Shown here: piece after piece, positions 49,101 to 61,692 of the stretch
Position numbering within the stretch: position 1 is the stretch's first letter
How the letters are laid out: every line of letters begins with the position of its first letter
NCBI RefSeq assembly: GCF_910596095.1
Contig: NC_056544.1
Coordinates: forward strand, 17,841,155 to 17,905,154
Length of the DNA stretch: 64,000 nt
Reading direction: 5' to 3'
DNA from: Thunnus maccoyii
Lineage: Eukaryota; Chordata; Actinopteri; Scombriformes; Scombridae
Notes under the pieces: generated by a model
Databases searched by the model: none
Told to the model about the DNA's origin: nothing
Seen by the model: the letters and a program-made list of their open reading frames with translations, nothing else
Position numbers and translations under genes: made by a program

Positions 49101-52100
49101 TGAAGTATAGTAATAAAGAGACAGACTTTGGCAGTAAAAAGACTGAAACGTTGAAAGATATCTACTTGATTTGACTAATTTGGACAACTGAAGCGACATA
49201 TTAGCTTCAGATAAACTATTAAATACATTTTGCACAGGGAGGACTGTGGATTTTGGCCCCCATCACTTACATTGTAAGTGCATTATGAAGGGAACTTCTA
49301 ATGGTCAGTATGAACAGTAGGAATGATTACTGCAAGAAAAACCTATTTCAATGTTCATTTGGGCACCTGACTGTTGTTTTAAGACAGACTTGAAAAACTG
49401 TGAACCTGTCCTTTTAAAGCCTGTGTGTCAGTATGGTGTATAATAATATTTATGGCATTGTCTATTGTTTTTGGTCTTCATATCAGTGTTGTTTGTGTTA
49501 TTTTGATTTAATTGTTTTTATGATATATACATATCCATTACTCCACTAGGTGGAGTATTGCAGTCATTTTCTAATATTCTGAATGGGCCCAACCGGCTCA
49601 AACCAGTGAACTTTCTAGATTCAGGTAAAGTTTACAACCTGAGGTAGCAATAAAACACTGATTTAGTGTGGAGGGAAAGTTATTAGCAGTTATTTATACT
49701 GTAGTGAATGTATTCATGATGAACATTTTTCTAATTTATCAATTTAAAAAAAAACTTTTACTTTTGATCATCTAAAACTCAGATTTGCAAAGAATTGTAG
49801 TATCTAAAATCAAAACTCTGTGTAATATCATAATTACAGTTTTCTTAATTTATTAGACATATACATTTGTTATCATTGGAGTCCATCTCCTGTTGACCTT
49901 CTAGTGTATTCTGGAGACTTGGATTGTTCCTTTCCCAGAAGTCATTCAGGAGCAGTGTTTGTTAAAGGTAGGGCTGGCAATGAGAGAACATACAAGGAGT
50001 GGTAAAGGTTTTGTGCTCAGGTTCAAGACCACACACAGTGTTTAATCATTGCTGCACATATTACAACTTGTAATCAATCAGGTAGATCTGGCCAAATTAC
50101 TCAGGTGACGTGGTTGTCTTGATAGTGGTTTATAAAAATGCTCTGGTTGAAGCTTCCGCGTTTGTAATCCACTGAATCATCACAGCACAGTAAAAAGCTG
50201 TCCCTGGTGGAAGAAGATGAATTTAGGTAACCTGTATCTTGTGATGAGGTTTTGAGTGTGAAGGCTGTGTTTTAGAGGAAGCATGTTGATAGATTAACAT
50301 CACTCCCACAGACCCAGCTACTTCCTCTTGTCACAGTTTAATTTGCTGCTATCAGCTTTCTGGGGTCAAACGAGATTGAAGATCACCTAACTCGAGGCTT
50401 GTGGTCAGAGGCCTCCCAGTAAGAAAGACTTGAAGGGTCCTAGTTTCTCAGATATGGTCATACTGAAATTTATGCATGTGGTAATTTTTGACAGTTTGAT
50501 AGCTAATCATGCAAGTGCGTATTCACGAATGGGTTAAAATTTAGATATTTGTTATGTGCATTAGGGCTGGGCAATATATCGATATTATACTGATATTGTG
50601 ATATGACATTATATATTGATGTCTTATAAAGCCTTATTCATTCTTTATTAATCATTATAGCCACATTACTGAACGATTATCAAAAATCTCACTGTGTAAA
50701 TTAGGGGTGTCGCATTATACCAGTATTGATGAGTGATATTTAAAAAATGAAATATTGATATAACGTTAATAATACACATATGATAATATTGTGTAAATAA
50801 TCCAGCGCCTCTTAAAGCCCCTTAACGTTCCAACGGCCCGTCCACAGGCTGTCACACTGTTAAGTGCACAACTATGCTATGTACACAGCTCCTGTCTTGA
50901 AGTGGGCCCTCATATGACGCATTTTTGGAAAGCTAAGATTCTTATGATGCAAGCTATTTCAAGATACAATCACAACAGCAGGTACAATCTATGCCTCTGT
51001 CAGACCACCAACACAAACAATTACAAAATTCACGCTACTCACCTATGAAGCCTTATTATCCCACTGAATGATACAACTCTAACAAAAACAGTCTTGTTAG
51101 ATTGGCAAAGGTCCAGTCGATCCAATCCAGTAAAATATTAAGTCCTAAACACATTAATAAATATCCACAAACAGCTGTTGCATCATTTTAATTAGCCGGC
51201 AGATGTCCTAATCTTCCCATGTCATAACTCGCGTTAGCATGTAAACATTAGCAACATATTGGTATCAAAATGGCGGCTGCACTCTGACCTTTCGATTGAC
51301 ACCTCACTTGACCCAACAGGAGCTTCCATGTCCTGTCCACAGCCTACAATAGCCAACGAGAGTCCGCGCTGAAAGGAGGTGTGTGTCCCTCTTCTTTCGT
51401 GTAAACACTGAGCAAGTAGGAACAGATTCTGCTGATGACTGGCACTTCAAATAGGAAATTCCAAAAAATGCATATGAACCATATGCTGCTTTATTGCTTT
51501 TTACAAAGGCACAACGTGGAAATTATTTAAATATAAATAGTTTGCTGTGATTGACTTTTTATATGAACTCCTTTTCCATGATAGCACTTGTTTTGACTCT
51601 TTTATATGCACAAGTAGTTTAGTTTCAGGAAGGGAACAAAGCACTATAATATGTTTATGCTTCAGTTACTCTGAAGCAGGGGTTATTTGGTGTCTCTAAA
51701 TGGCCTTTTTTGGAAGATGGCTAGACATACTCTTAGAAAAACATGTAAAATATTCATTTTCTGTATGAGTATGTACCATTATGGTTACTGACTCTCTTTC
51801 CACTTCCCCACACTTGTAATTTGAGTGTAATTCATTTGCCAGAAAAGAGGCAAAACACACAATAAAAAAAGTTAAAGATGATTTGATTGATAGCATTATT
51901 ATTATTTTTCAAATTTTCCGTAGATAATATCGTTATTGTAAATTCTGTTGACCACAATAATCGTGTTGTGAAAATCTGATATCATAATAGCCCTAGTGTA
52001 AATATTTGTGAAAGCAGCAGTAGTCATCCCTACAATACTGTTGCAATATCAATATTGTTGTATTTGGTCAAAAATATCATTATATTTGATTTTGTCATAT

Positions 52101-55100
52101 TGCCCAACCATAACATACATGTACCTATTTATCATGATCATTTTTACTGAATTAGAACAGCAGAATGTGGCGTCCTAGTTTAAAATGGTTTGCTGCCTGG
52201 AAAGCTTGCTTACACAGTGCCAATACTAAATCAAACCGGATCTAACAGGATACAGAGGGGAAGAACCCAGTCCAAGGCAAAGTTTATTACTCCAGATAAA
52301 TGCATGGCTCACTCACTTGATGCACTTCTGCCAGATTTCTGTGTTATTGTACTAGCAGTGAAAGTGGATAGGCGGAGCTGTGAGAGCGACTTTGCATTTC
52401 AAGGCCGAACAGGATGGCCGCTTCCCAGATGAAGCGTGTTGCTCCGTCCAAGCCCCTAACATCAGCCGCTTACAGGGTCAACAACCTCCAACCGCATCAC
52501 GGCTTTGCTAGATCAGGGCCGTGTCAACAGAGCAGGACTATAAACATCTTTTTACTACTGTTTGTTCAGGAAAACTTAGTAGTGGATGAGGCTGCGCGGA
52601 GCTGTGTACTTACAATGCTTTCAGTGCCGGGTGAAAACATTTTTGAGCCAGGGCCAGGAACATAGTGTTCCTTTTCTCTGTAGCTGGTTAGAGTGTGACG
52701 TCTGCTGGCACGCCGCCTAGCAGGGTCAAGTTGATTCAAATAAGAGAGCACGTTGGCTGACAGATCCTGGTATGCTGGTCTTGTCTGCACATGACAGGAA
52801 CTCAGGTTTCTCGTGGATTTTTCCATGAGAACTGATTCCCTCAGTGAGCAGTGATACAGCAAAAAAGGTTGTTTTGTTACCATATTTTGTGAATTAATCA
52901 TCCCGCCAGTCTAACGGTGTACCATATCCACACGGTTTATATTTGAGTTTATTGACTTCATAAAATCTTTAATGACCTTAATGACTCAGTAATAATTAAC
53001 TGAAGGCTGAGACCATTTTAAATATCTTACATCTCCCAGATAAGCAGTGGTATTTTAGCTGTGATTTTACACTTTAAAACGTTTAAACTCACTCACACTT
53101 TAAAATTTGGTTGAATATATTTTTTCCATTAATGAATATTTAATACTTTGTCCATAGGTGACGGTGTTAGAAATCTCAGGCTATGTGTCTGATGGAGAGG
53201 ATATTGGTGACACAGTGTCCTCGAGCAGACTGGACTCTGAGAGCTTTCCTCTCCAAACTGGTGAGGGCAGCAAAAGGTCAGTCAGTGACTGGGTCAGATC
53301 TGCGCATGCGATGCTGCAGACGCCTCAGAAACCGTTTGACAGGCAGTGCAAGACTCCTGAAGACTCCGCCAAAAAGAGAAGAAAGTTTCAAAGGTTTGAA
53401 TGTTTTTCTTGTTTTAAAGCCTCACATTAGGGATCCAGCTTTTTCTCTCCCATACTGCAACTCAGGATGTCTGCTGATACAATTTCAGATCCTATACTTG
53501 TGTTCCCTTTTTTCCCCAGATTTAAAATTTAGGCTATATGCCTCACTGTGTGGAGATATTTTTACATAAGGTGGCATGAGGCGAAGGATGGCTGTGGCAC
53601 TGGAAACTGAGTCAGCAGCTTGCCACCATTCAGTGAATGTGCCTGAAAGCTTACACACTTATAATAAGCCCAAAAAGGTCAATATTGTCTCACTACTCAT
53701 TTGGTAGATCTGATCGGTGCATCACTGCCTTAAATTATAATATTTATGAAGTGTTACTTGTTGTATTGCTTCATAATGGAAGCAAAGTAAGTAACAAGAC
53801 ATTACGTGCTTGCAGATGTCAGTCAAACTTTAGCACAATGTTTCCACGACAGAACTGATGATAAAAGGGACACCTGGTGTCATGATGTGGGTGCTAAATG
53901 TCATTGCCATCTCCCACCCAAACCCCCCCAAATCTGGCAGATGGCTATCTGTAATTTTCAACAGCTTGTTCAGAAAATCTGAAAATCTTTTTTTGTTTTC
54001 TTTGACATAAACAATTTTGCATGTGCGTTTATCACATATCATCTTCCATCTGTGTGTGTGTGTATATGTGTATGTGTGTGTGTGTGTGTGTTGCGCAGTG
54101 GAGGTCTGGCAGAGAGGCTGAATCGACTCCAGAGCAGACAGAGGTCAGCTATTAGCTTCTGGAGGCACCAGTCCATCTCTGATACCTCAGAAGCAACAAC
54201 AGGTGATTCACACAAACCTGTTGAATTATTCACAATTACATCCAGGATGTTGCACATATTCACCCCTGAATCACCTTTCAAGTTTAACGATGAACTTTGA
54301 TTTGTGAGTGGGAAGCAGACATATGATTTTTTTTTTTGTGCATGTGATTGAATGGAGAGGCCACGCTGAGGAAGTGCCGGCTCTAAGTTGATCAGCGTGT
54401 CTCTGAACTGTGAACTCAATATGTAGGTGACAGGAAACTGCTTGCCTGTTCTTTTTCCTTTCCGTGGTGAACCAAACCACTCATCGTCTAACGTTGTTAA
54501 GTATCTTCTCATAATAGGACACAAACCGTGGCTTAAAGGTGACAGTTGATTGTGGAAAAAGAAAATACTCATCCGATCAAACTTTGTTTGTGGTCAGTCA
54601 ATTGTTGGAGTTGAACAATGTTGTTAAATGTTGACGTTTATATTGACTTGACCTCAGTTTTAAAGGTCTAATTGATAGTATTTTTTGCATTGTAGATTCC
54701 TGCTCCTGTATATGTACAAACATGTGATTTAGAGCATAATCAGACTTTTTCCAGGACAAGATCAGCCAAAGTTTGTTCGTTTTCATCTGGCCCACCCCCT
54801 GCCACATGCTCAACAAAAACAACACTGTTATTTGACAGAGCTCATGCTGTTATAGGACACCTGTTTATCTTTGTTGTAAATTTGGTGTATGATGTAAGTG
54901 CACTAGAACAAGCACATGTAGGAGCCTTGATTTTTTTTTTTTTTTTTTTTTCCCTGACATAATTCTTTGCCTGTGACTTATCAGATCATTATAGGTCAAG
55001 AGGAGGACTCTATAGTTCTATCTCAGTTTTGGCTTGCTGCCCGAGGCCTGTTATTCCGATGATTTTGTAATCTGGGACTTAATGTGCACGGAGTAGAGAT

Positions 55101-58100
55101 AAAGCACTTAGCATTCATGTTTGGACTAATGCATGCTAAAACTTAATAGCTCTCCAGTGATCTCTTTGATATGATTTACTCTTATCATATTAAAATACCC
55201 CCGCTGGCCACTTTCAGCGGGGGTAACATACCCAGACACAGAGCTTCATTGACTCTGAGCTCTCATGCTACAATTTTCACAATTTCAGAGCAATCAACTT
55301 TACACACAAAATTTGCATGTAGTGAAGTTGGTCTCCTATCTCCATTTGATTTATGGCTTTAGGGCATTGTCTTGATTTGCTCTTCTTAATTATCTCTGTC
55401 GTATTTATTGTTTTGGCCAAAAGCACAGTCAGTGCTGTGGTAAAATTCCAAACATTTACACACTCACCCTGTGGGATTTACTGCGTTTCATATCCTTCTC
55501 AGTCTGAGTCAGTAACAGCTTTACAGTTATGCAGTGCGAATTGTTCTGATGATAAAAGTGAATTACTCTCATAACGCATAATGAGTCCCACAGAGAGCAT
55601 GAGTCCATGAGTACACTCTGTACGCAAACACACACACCAAAGGCGTGCGCGTTGAAACAGATCGCACACTCAACATCTGTGTTGTTGTTGCTCTGCTCTC
55701 CAGTGGACAGGCCTGGCGTGCTGGTGCTGGAGGTGCTGGAGGTTCAGGAGGAGTGCAGCATGCAACTGGTGCACTGTGAGCACCGCCAGCCTCCAGGAGA
55801 GGCCCACCAACACGGCCACCCTCTTGCTGAGGAAAGCGCTCGCATGCTGGTGTTGTTCAATAGAGAGACCGCAGCCCAGCTGAGTCCTGTGCCCAGAGAT
55901 ATCATCCACGTATATCCACCATGGTGAGAGGATGTGTTTGCAACATGCATACTGTATACCACCCTTTACATGAGAGTCACCTTTGACTGTTAAGTGCTAT
56001 GGATGCACATGCAGTTTAATTTGGATAGTTGCAACCTTTGAGCATATGCTGCAGAAAATTTGACTTTTATATCAAGAAAAAAGGATCACTTGTCACTTCA
56101 GAGATTTCTGATGAAATTCAAGATGAACTGCAAGCTATTTTAAAAATGAATAAGGCTTAAATTATAAAACACTGCCTGGTTCTATACATAGAAATAATAC
56201 TGAAAATGGTAAGAGCAACATTCTGTGAAAAATGCAAAGTGTATCGGTCAGTGAAACCTTTTTTTTTTTTTTTCATTTCCCTGTTTTGGATTTTTAACTT
56301 ATTCATGTCTTGGCAGGTGATCAAAACCACACAAAAAAGGCACAGTTATATGCAGTTACACAATACTAGACTGACTCACTACATGCAAGACAAAGAGTAA
56401 CAGGATCTCACAAAAGCTGCTGAGGAGGCATACTTTGTGAGAATGGACAACACATGAACCAATACACATCAAATAGCTTAATGGTAATTCTACCCAAATC
56501 TCTTTTATTAAATAGAATTATTAGGGGTTTTAAGTTTAAAAAGTACTGTTCTTAGCACTGTCTTTTTGTTCATAAAGGCCCAGATGTGAAGAGCAGAGCA
56601 GTCCCTCACATACAGGGCAGAGAAGCAGGGGGGGGGGCGTGTGTGTTTTCGGGATTGTTTTGGAGTTGGAGCAAGGCAGCAGTTGACTCCAGCTGTTGGG
56701 AGTTTGGGTTGAGTGTGCTCTGGAATATCCAGGCTGGCGGAAGCGCAGGGGCCTCCTCGGTGCTCTGACGTCACGAACAGCTCCAGGGAATGCTTCACAT
56801 TCCTCTTCCTGGCAGTAGTTAGGTCATTTCCAGCAAGCCGGGGAAAAAACACAGTAGGATTATTTTCTGGAGCATTTGGGAGCAGAGTGTGGAGGGAGCC
56901 AAAGGACTGAGATTGAAAACACATGGTGGTTTGAGAGTATCTCTGGCTTTAGCACCTCTCTTTCCCTGTTGTATACTATTCCTGAACTCACACGATAGAG
57001 TAGAGCCCCCCCCCCCACAAAAAACACACCCATTTACTCTTTCAAAGAATTACTTTTCATTTGAAGATGCGTCTCTTAAATTCTCTTTTAGTCTAATTTA
57101 CGTCAGCACTTACAGCATTTGGTCGACATTTTAACTCCATAAAAAAAAAGTCCCTAAATCACAACAGAACAGTCACGAATAAGAAAAGCAGATGACGAGT
57201 TTAATATTCTCGGGAGAGATATTCGTTTATCAGACTTCTACACCACCAAGACAGAGCCGAGTGGAAAAACCCAGAATTTAGAGCATCTGTACGTCTAGTA
57301 AAATTCCTCCTATCAGTTTCCTGTGTGACACTGGAGGGGTTAACCTCCCCCATAATTCCTGCAGCGAGTAGGCTGGCCCCTCCCACCTCCCACTCCTAGT
57401 TGTGAGTGGGCCGAAGCTGGAGCGGAAATACCTGCAGGGATTATTCACTTACGAGCTGTGACGCCAGCAGCCGTGCCACTCCTTAACCCAGCTACCTGTC
57501 TGATGATGACAGCTGCCCACTCACCTGTTCACAATGGGGTCATACTTCCTGTACGGGTGTTGTACCTGTTCTCGTGAACAGCACGTTCTGCTCTACTAAC
57601 GTTATAGCCTGTACTGATGACAGATCTATGATCTGCTTAGATTGTGGACTGACAAATGTTACTTTCGGTGTTAATCACAACAGGAGCAGTTATTCATAGG
57701 CAGAAGTTGGTATCAGGTTTGGCAGATTTCAGCAGTAGCTTACGAAGAACTCAATCATTTACCCAAGTAGAATAAGTAACACCACACTATGAAAGTACTT
57801 TAGTACAAGTAAAGGTCCTGCATTTAAACTTACTTAAGTAAATACAGTAAGTAAGTATTACAAATAAAAAGTAAAAGTACTTTTAATGCATAATAGCCCC
57901 TGCATATTATTATATTACTGGATCATAACTATTGATGCATCAACATGTAAGCAGTTGATGTTGTCACACCAACCAACTAGACTCCACCTCAGCTAGTTTA
58001 TTGATGTGAAGTTTATTTTATGTGCTTCTGGGTAATGTAATCTATAACATTGCATCATATTTTATAAGCTCATCATATGCTTTGTGTGTAAAATCCTGAT

Positions 58101-61100
58101 TTGAGAAGTAACATTAGTGAGGAAATATAAAGCAGCATAAAATGGAAATACTCAAGTAAAGTGCAAGTATCTGAGATTTAATGTACTTAACGTAATGTTA
58201 TTTTTACTTCACTGAATTTCAGAAAGGTTGTATGTGTCTTATAGATATCCGCTAACTCTGTAACTTATCATTATTTACATTATTTGTTACTTGCAGTCAG
58301 TATTTATTCATGATATGAAGCAGGTTTTTATCACCTATGAAAGTGTAACCAGTGAACGTTGTAGCATTTTACTTGATGAATGACTAAAACATTTGACTGT
58401 CAAAATACTGATCGATTCATTTTCAGTTGATTGACTAATGAATGAGTCATCCTAGTGTCAGTGCCACAAGGGTAAAAGCTCACAGTTAGTACTAGACGTG
58501 GTCAATGCATAACTCAGTCGGTATTAGTTTGCTTTAGTGCTTACAGTACAGGGGATGAGCACAATTCCAGGAACCGGATGTACAGTCAGATGCTATCAAA
58601 GACACTAATCCTGCAATAAAAACTAAACTACACCATCATTTTTAATTGTTTTTACATACTGTCAGAGGTGTTTGTGTTATACTCCACCAAGTGTTGATTG
58701 TGCGTGTGATAAATTGTGACTATCTATTGAATATACTCAAATACTCGCCATAGTTTATATTAGAGATAATTTCTCCCTTTGATTTGTAAAAGGACACAGT
58801 GTCTACACAAACCTGTTTATATTAATGACGGTAGACTTAATATTAGAAACATTCCTCAGTGTAACACAATACAATGAACTGCAGCCTCCACAATATATTT
58901 TTTAACATTTATAACCATCACAAAAGTAGGATTTATTGTTCTGTTAAACATAATAAACTGAATGTATATAATAATTTGACTCCTAAATAATGTTCCCCTT
59001 TCTATTCTATATCTAAACAAGTTGTATGTTGTTTTTTTTTATCTGCGTGTTTGATTCCTGTGATTCAACTATCACCGCAGGTCTGAGACGAGCTGTGACA
59101 TGAACGGCAGTTTCAGTCAGCGAGTGCACTTGGCTCTGAGTCAGTGATAAGACATCACACCATTATCCATGTCACATGTGGGAAAAATTAAGCTGTAATT
59201 CAAACTTACCACAACATAGCAGCATGCCATATAATTATCTGGCTGTTTTTCAAGTTCTCAGGAGAAGCACCACTCAGGTGTGTGTTATTTGTCTTGAAGA
59301 GCTGAAACACTTGACCAGAAATGTTTTACTTTAGATTTCATGGATCAGTTCAGCATCATCTTCTTGGCACAGACAGTGAAGTGAAATTTAAGCTTTCAAC
59401 GGTAAAATTAAAGAATAGCACAAGTGCACTTCAGGTCACACATAGTAGAGTTTTTTTTTTTTGCAGCCCATGTGTCTGATTTGGTCTTTTTCATCAGCAC
59501 ACTCTCAGCCTGTTTGTGACGGGCGTTGAAGTATTTTTCCACAGATGATGTCACATTTGGAAAGTGTTTTAATCGAGCTGTGCAGCGCTGTGAGGTCTAG
59601 CCTTTTAAGAAGCTCAATTACATGGAAAATGTATCTTTTACCGCTGTAAAAGAGGACACACACACATCCGTTATGTTAGTTTGACTTGTCTTGGAGGAGG
59701 TTAACGTATTTGAACTCGAGCTCTGTGCTGGGTGGTACATGTTAAACAGACCTGTGGAGGTGGTTGGTACCTTATCTGAGTTTGACATTCAAACAGTGCC
59801 GAGCTGTCAGCCCCCCTAAGTTTGTGCAACAGTCTATTCCCTTTACTGTTAAATCAGACATTTTTGCATCTGCTGTGTCAGTTTAATCACATTCCCAACA
59901 CTTTGAAGATGTTAAATTTTATTGCAAAGACCCAAAACCGGTTATTTTTACTTTGCAATAAGAAAGCGCAGAGTCGAGAAGTAGCACGCAACAATAGCAC
60001 TGAATAAACTGCTATACTCTCAATCCGAAACTGATGAACTTTGTCTCTTTGCAGGCAAAGTCTTTCCGTGGAAGGTTTCAGCTGTGATATCATTCTGAGC
60101 ACACACTTCAGCCAGAAAGTCTACTCTGCTTCCAAACCAGCCGACGAGCCTGTTCCCAGAGGCCTGCTCCCAGCAGGGAGGTGCATGCCATACTCTCTGA
60201 GTCGAACATTCAGACTGCTGGAGGTTTGCAGGACCACTGAAGAGAACAATGCTAAACAGGTGTGTGTGCTGGCAGTGCTGCGTCCACGTCAGAATTAAGT
60301 GCCTAACATTTTAATTCCCCGATTCAGAATGCACTCGCTGCTTGATATGATAGATCTGTGTGTTCTGGAAAAATGCTTCAAACTATTTCTGTAAAACTGA
60401 AAATATGCACCGTTATCCCCGTAATTAAATAATATTGCATCTTCCCAATCCCCCTCCCCTCTCTATGATGACCCACTTTTTGCTCCATCTTTGATTGTGG
60501 CTTTTCAGAACAACTATAAACTCATGACACTGTAAACATTTATAAACACACAACACAATAAGACAGGTGACAGGTGATGACAGCTACCGCATGTTGTGTG
60601 CAGAGTAGTTTGGCTACCTGCCATTAGACTCTATTCAGGTTTAGTTGCTTACAGGTGCAAATCTGTGAATAATCTATTTTGCCACAGGAGTTCATCAGGT
60701 TCATGTTACAATATTCTTACACACAGAACAATAAATAGTCTCGGTGGAGCATCCAAACCACATCACTTAAGTTGCAGGTGCATTCAATCTCTACTGCAGG
60801 AATATCATAAGGGGTTGGTTTACATGTATGTTTAATTTCTTAAATCTGAATTTCTGTTTGCTTTTAGCAAATAAATGAGTCAAGTGCTTCTGGCAGCGAT
60901 CAGTGAAGTAAAGTTTCTGAGAAAACATGGTGCCCAGTACCACACCCTTTCTCAGATTTCATACACAAGATAAACATCACTGCAGTTCTTCTAACTGTGG
61001 ACAAAACAAAAACTTCATTTATTAACAGCGTTTCAGCCCTTAAATCTTAAAGTTAAAGTTCACCGAACTGAAATGTCTAAAACGATTAAAGTGACTAAAA

Positions 61101-61692
61101 GTGACTAATGGTGTTTGGGATTTTTGGGTTTTCCACATATAGAGGATTAAGAAATACTGCTGACTGCCATGCTTTTTGTTGACATAAACTATATGCATAA
61201 TACTATCTGTAAACAATATGTAAGAGAACTTTATTTAAGAATATTTTAAGCAGGAATGTTAACTGTGCATCTCATAAACAGAGTAAGAACTTTCCTCATG
61301 ATGTTTACATACAATAGAAGCAAAACCGAGTCAAATAGGAATATAAATCTACCTTCATGTAAACAACTGTTTGTCTATGGTTCCAACGGGGCTGCTGTAC
61401 ATCATAAACTTGAAGTGTTTGTCTCATTTTCACGTCTTCATCCCCTTCAGGTCGCTGTCCCCGATGCTCTGTGCAGTTTTGGAGGCTCAGGTGTTCTGAC
61501 AAGACACTGTCTCTCTCTCCTGGAAGCTATTGAAGGACTTGGCCAAGCTGGCTCTGTGGGCCAGGACGTGGTGGTGGTGGTCCAAAGAGTTTACTCCATC
61601 CCTGTCCCTGACTGCTCCCCTGTGTCCGGCCTAAAGCTCAGAGTTCCCTCCAGGTCCTCCTCAGCTCCTCCTGCAGAGAAAGGCAAAACCAG
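46179..61692 (+). CDS. spidr: SPIDR DNA-repair scaffold, 5' part (continues past window)
   Basis: SPIDR (KIAA0146) is a nuclear scaffold that links RAD51 and BLM during homologous recombination. Exons seen: 46179-46193, 46523-46684, 46785-46848, 47538-47744, 48250-48392, 53158-53393, 54099-54202, 55704-55923, 60055-60259, 61451-61692. All are phase-consistent, giving 532 codons plus two bases. Recognised against remembered human SPIDR by VWSSSDSEQSDDE, the acidic DTDSDLDESEEDVE run, EISGYVSDGED, LQTPQKPF..KTPEDSAKKRR, GGLAERLNRLQSRQRSAIS (residues ~277-295), GVLVLEVLEVQEECSMQL (~315-332), a DIIHVYPPW block, and VVVVVQRVYSIPV (~490-502). The N-terminal half is acidic and probably disordered; the conserved globular part starts near GGLAERLN. 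The donor after 53393 is weak (AAAG|GTTTGA). The C-terminal half of the protein lies beyond the right edge. The ATG exon encodes only MSSRK. Confidence 0.9.
48761..49417. mobile_element. Foldback MITE, copy 2 (spidr intron)
   Basis: Starts TTAAAAGGATAGGTTCACAA and ends GTGAACCTGTCCTTTTAA, a near-perfect inversion; arms of well over 100 bases pair. It matches the dtna-intron copy at 23341-23934 (shared CGCTGTAATCATTCCTCCTG-type and GTTCATACTGGC-type blocks). No ORF. Inserted in the long intron between 48392 and 53158. Confidence 0.8.
50562..52112. mobile_element. Outer hAT-like element (TGGGCAATAT ends)
   Basis: Left end TAGGGCTGGGCAATATATCG; right end reversed TATGGTTGGGCAATATGAC. Flanking 8-mers ATGTGCAT and ACATACAT agree at 5 of 8 with mostly transition differences, so the duplication is old. 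It is interrupted by the element at 50702-51995, leaving only about 260 bases of its own sequence. Confidence 0.6.
50702..51995. mobile_element. Inner hAT-like element with perfect 8-bp duplication
   Basis: Begins TAGGGGTGTCGCATTATACC and ends ATAATAGCCCTA (reversed TAGGGCTATTAT). It is flanked on both sides by GTGTAAAT (50694-50701 and 51996-52003), an exact 8-bp target-site duplication. At 1294 bp it shows no transposase ORF; the interior (50800-51450) is GC-richer than its surroundings. It sits inside the outer element, so it inserted later. Confidence 0.75.
54051..54090 (+). repeat. (TG)n tract at a spidr splice acceptor
   Basis: A TG/TATG repeat occupies the place of the polypyrimidine tract, ending 8 bases before the acceptor AG at 54097-54098 (TTGCGCAG). 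The exon that follows is 104 nt and carries the conserved GGLAERLN segment. Confidence 0.85.
56580..56930. promoter_or_regulatory. Candidate intronic regulatory island 1
   Basis: A GC-rich, non-repetitive patch in an otherwise AT-rich spidr intron. It holds a consensus CRE TGACGTCA (56766-56773) and an inverted pair GGAATG (56787-56792) / CATTCC (56798-56803) that fits TEAD sites, next to CTCTTCCTGG (ETS-like). An ORF on the minus strand here has no splice support. Enhancer role is inferred from composition and motif density only. Confidence 0.3.
57340..57560. promoter_or_regulatory. Candidate intronic regulatory island 2
   Basis: A second GC-rich, non-repetitive patch with E-boxes (CAGCTG, CACCTG), several CACTCC/CCCTCCC boxes and TGATGACAGCTG. 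It contains no convincing exon. The flanking sequence to the right turns into the AAGTACT-type repeat. Confidence 0.25.
57740..58240. repeat. AAGTACT-rich teleost repeat, spidr intron
   Basis: Contains AAAGTACTTTAGTACAAGTA then AAGGTCCTGCATTTAAACTT and AAATACTCAAGTAAAGTGC, the same family as 44790-45270. No coding content. Confidence 0.6.

Noticed and set aside
54039..54572. 177-codon minus-strand ORF, the longest in the window
   Set aside because: It is antisense to a clear spidr exon and its N- or C-terminal run is a translated (TG)n repeat; no splice or promoter support.
56508..56924. 138-codon minus-strand ORF in a spidr intron
   Set aside because: Open only because the patch is GC-rich; also open on the plus strand in other frames, and no exon boundaries fit. 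Better seen as a possible regulatory island.
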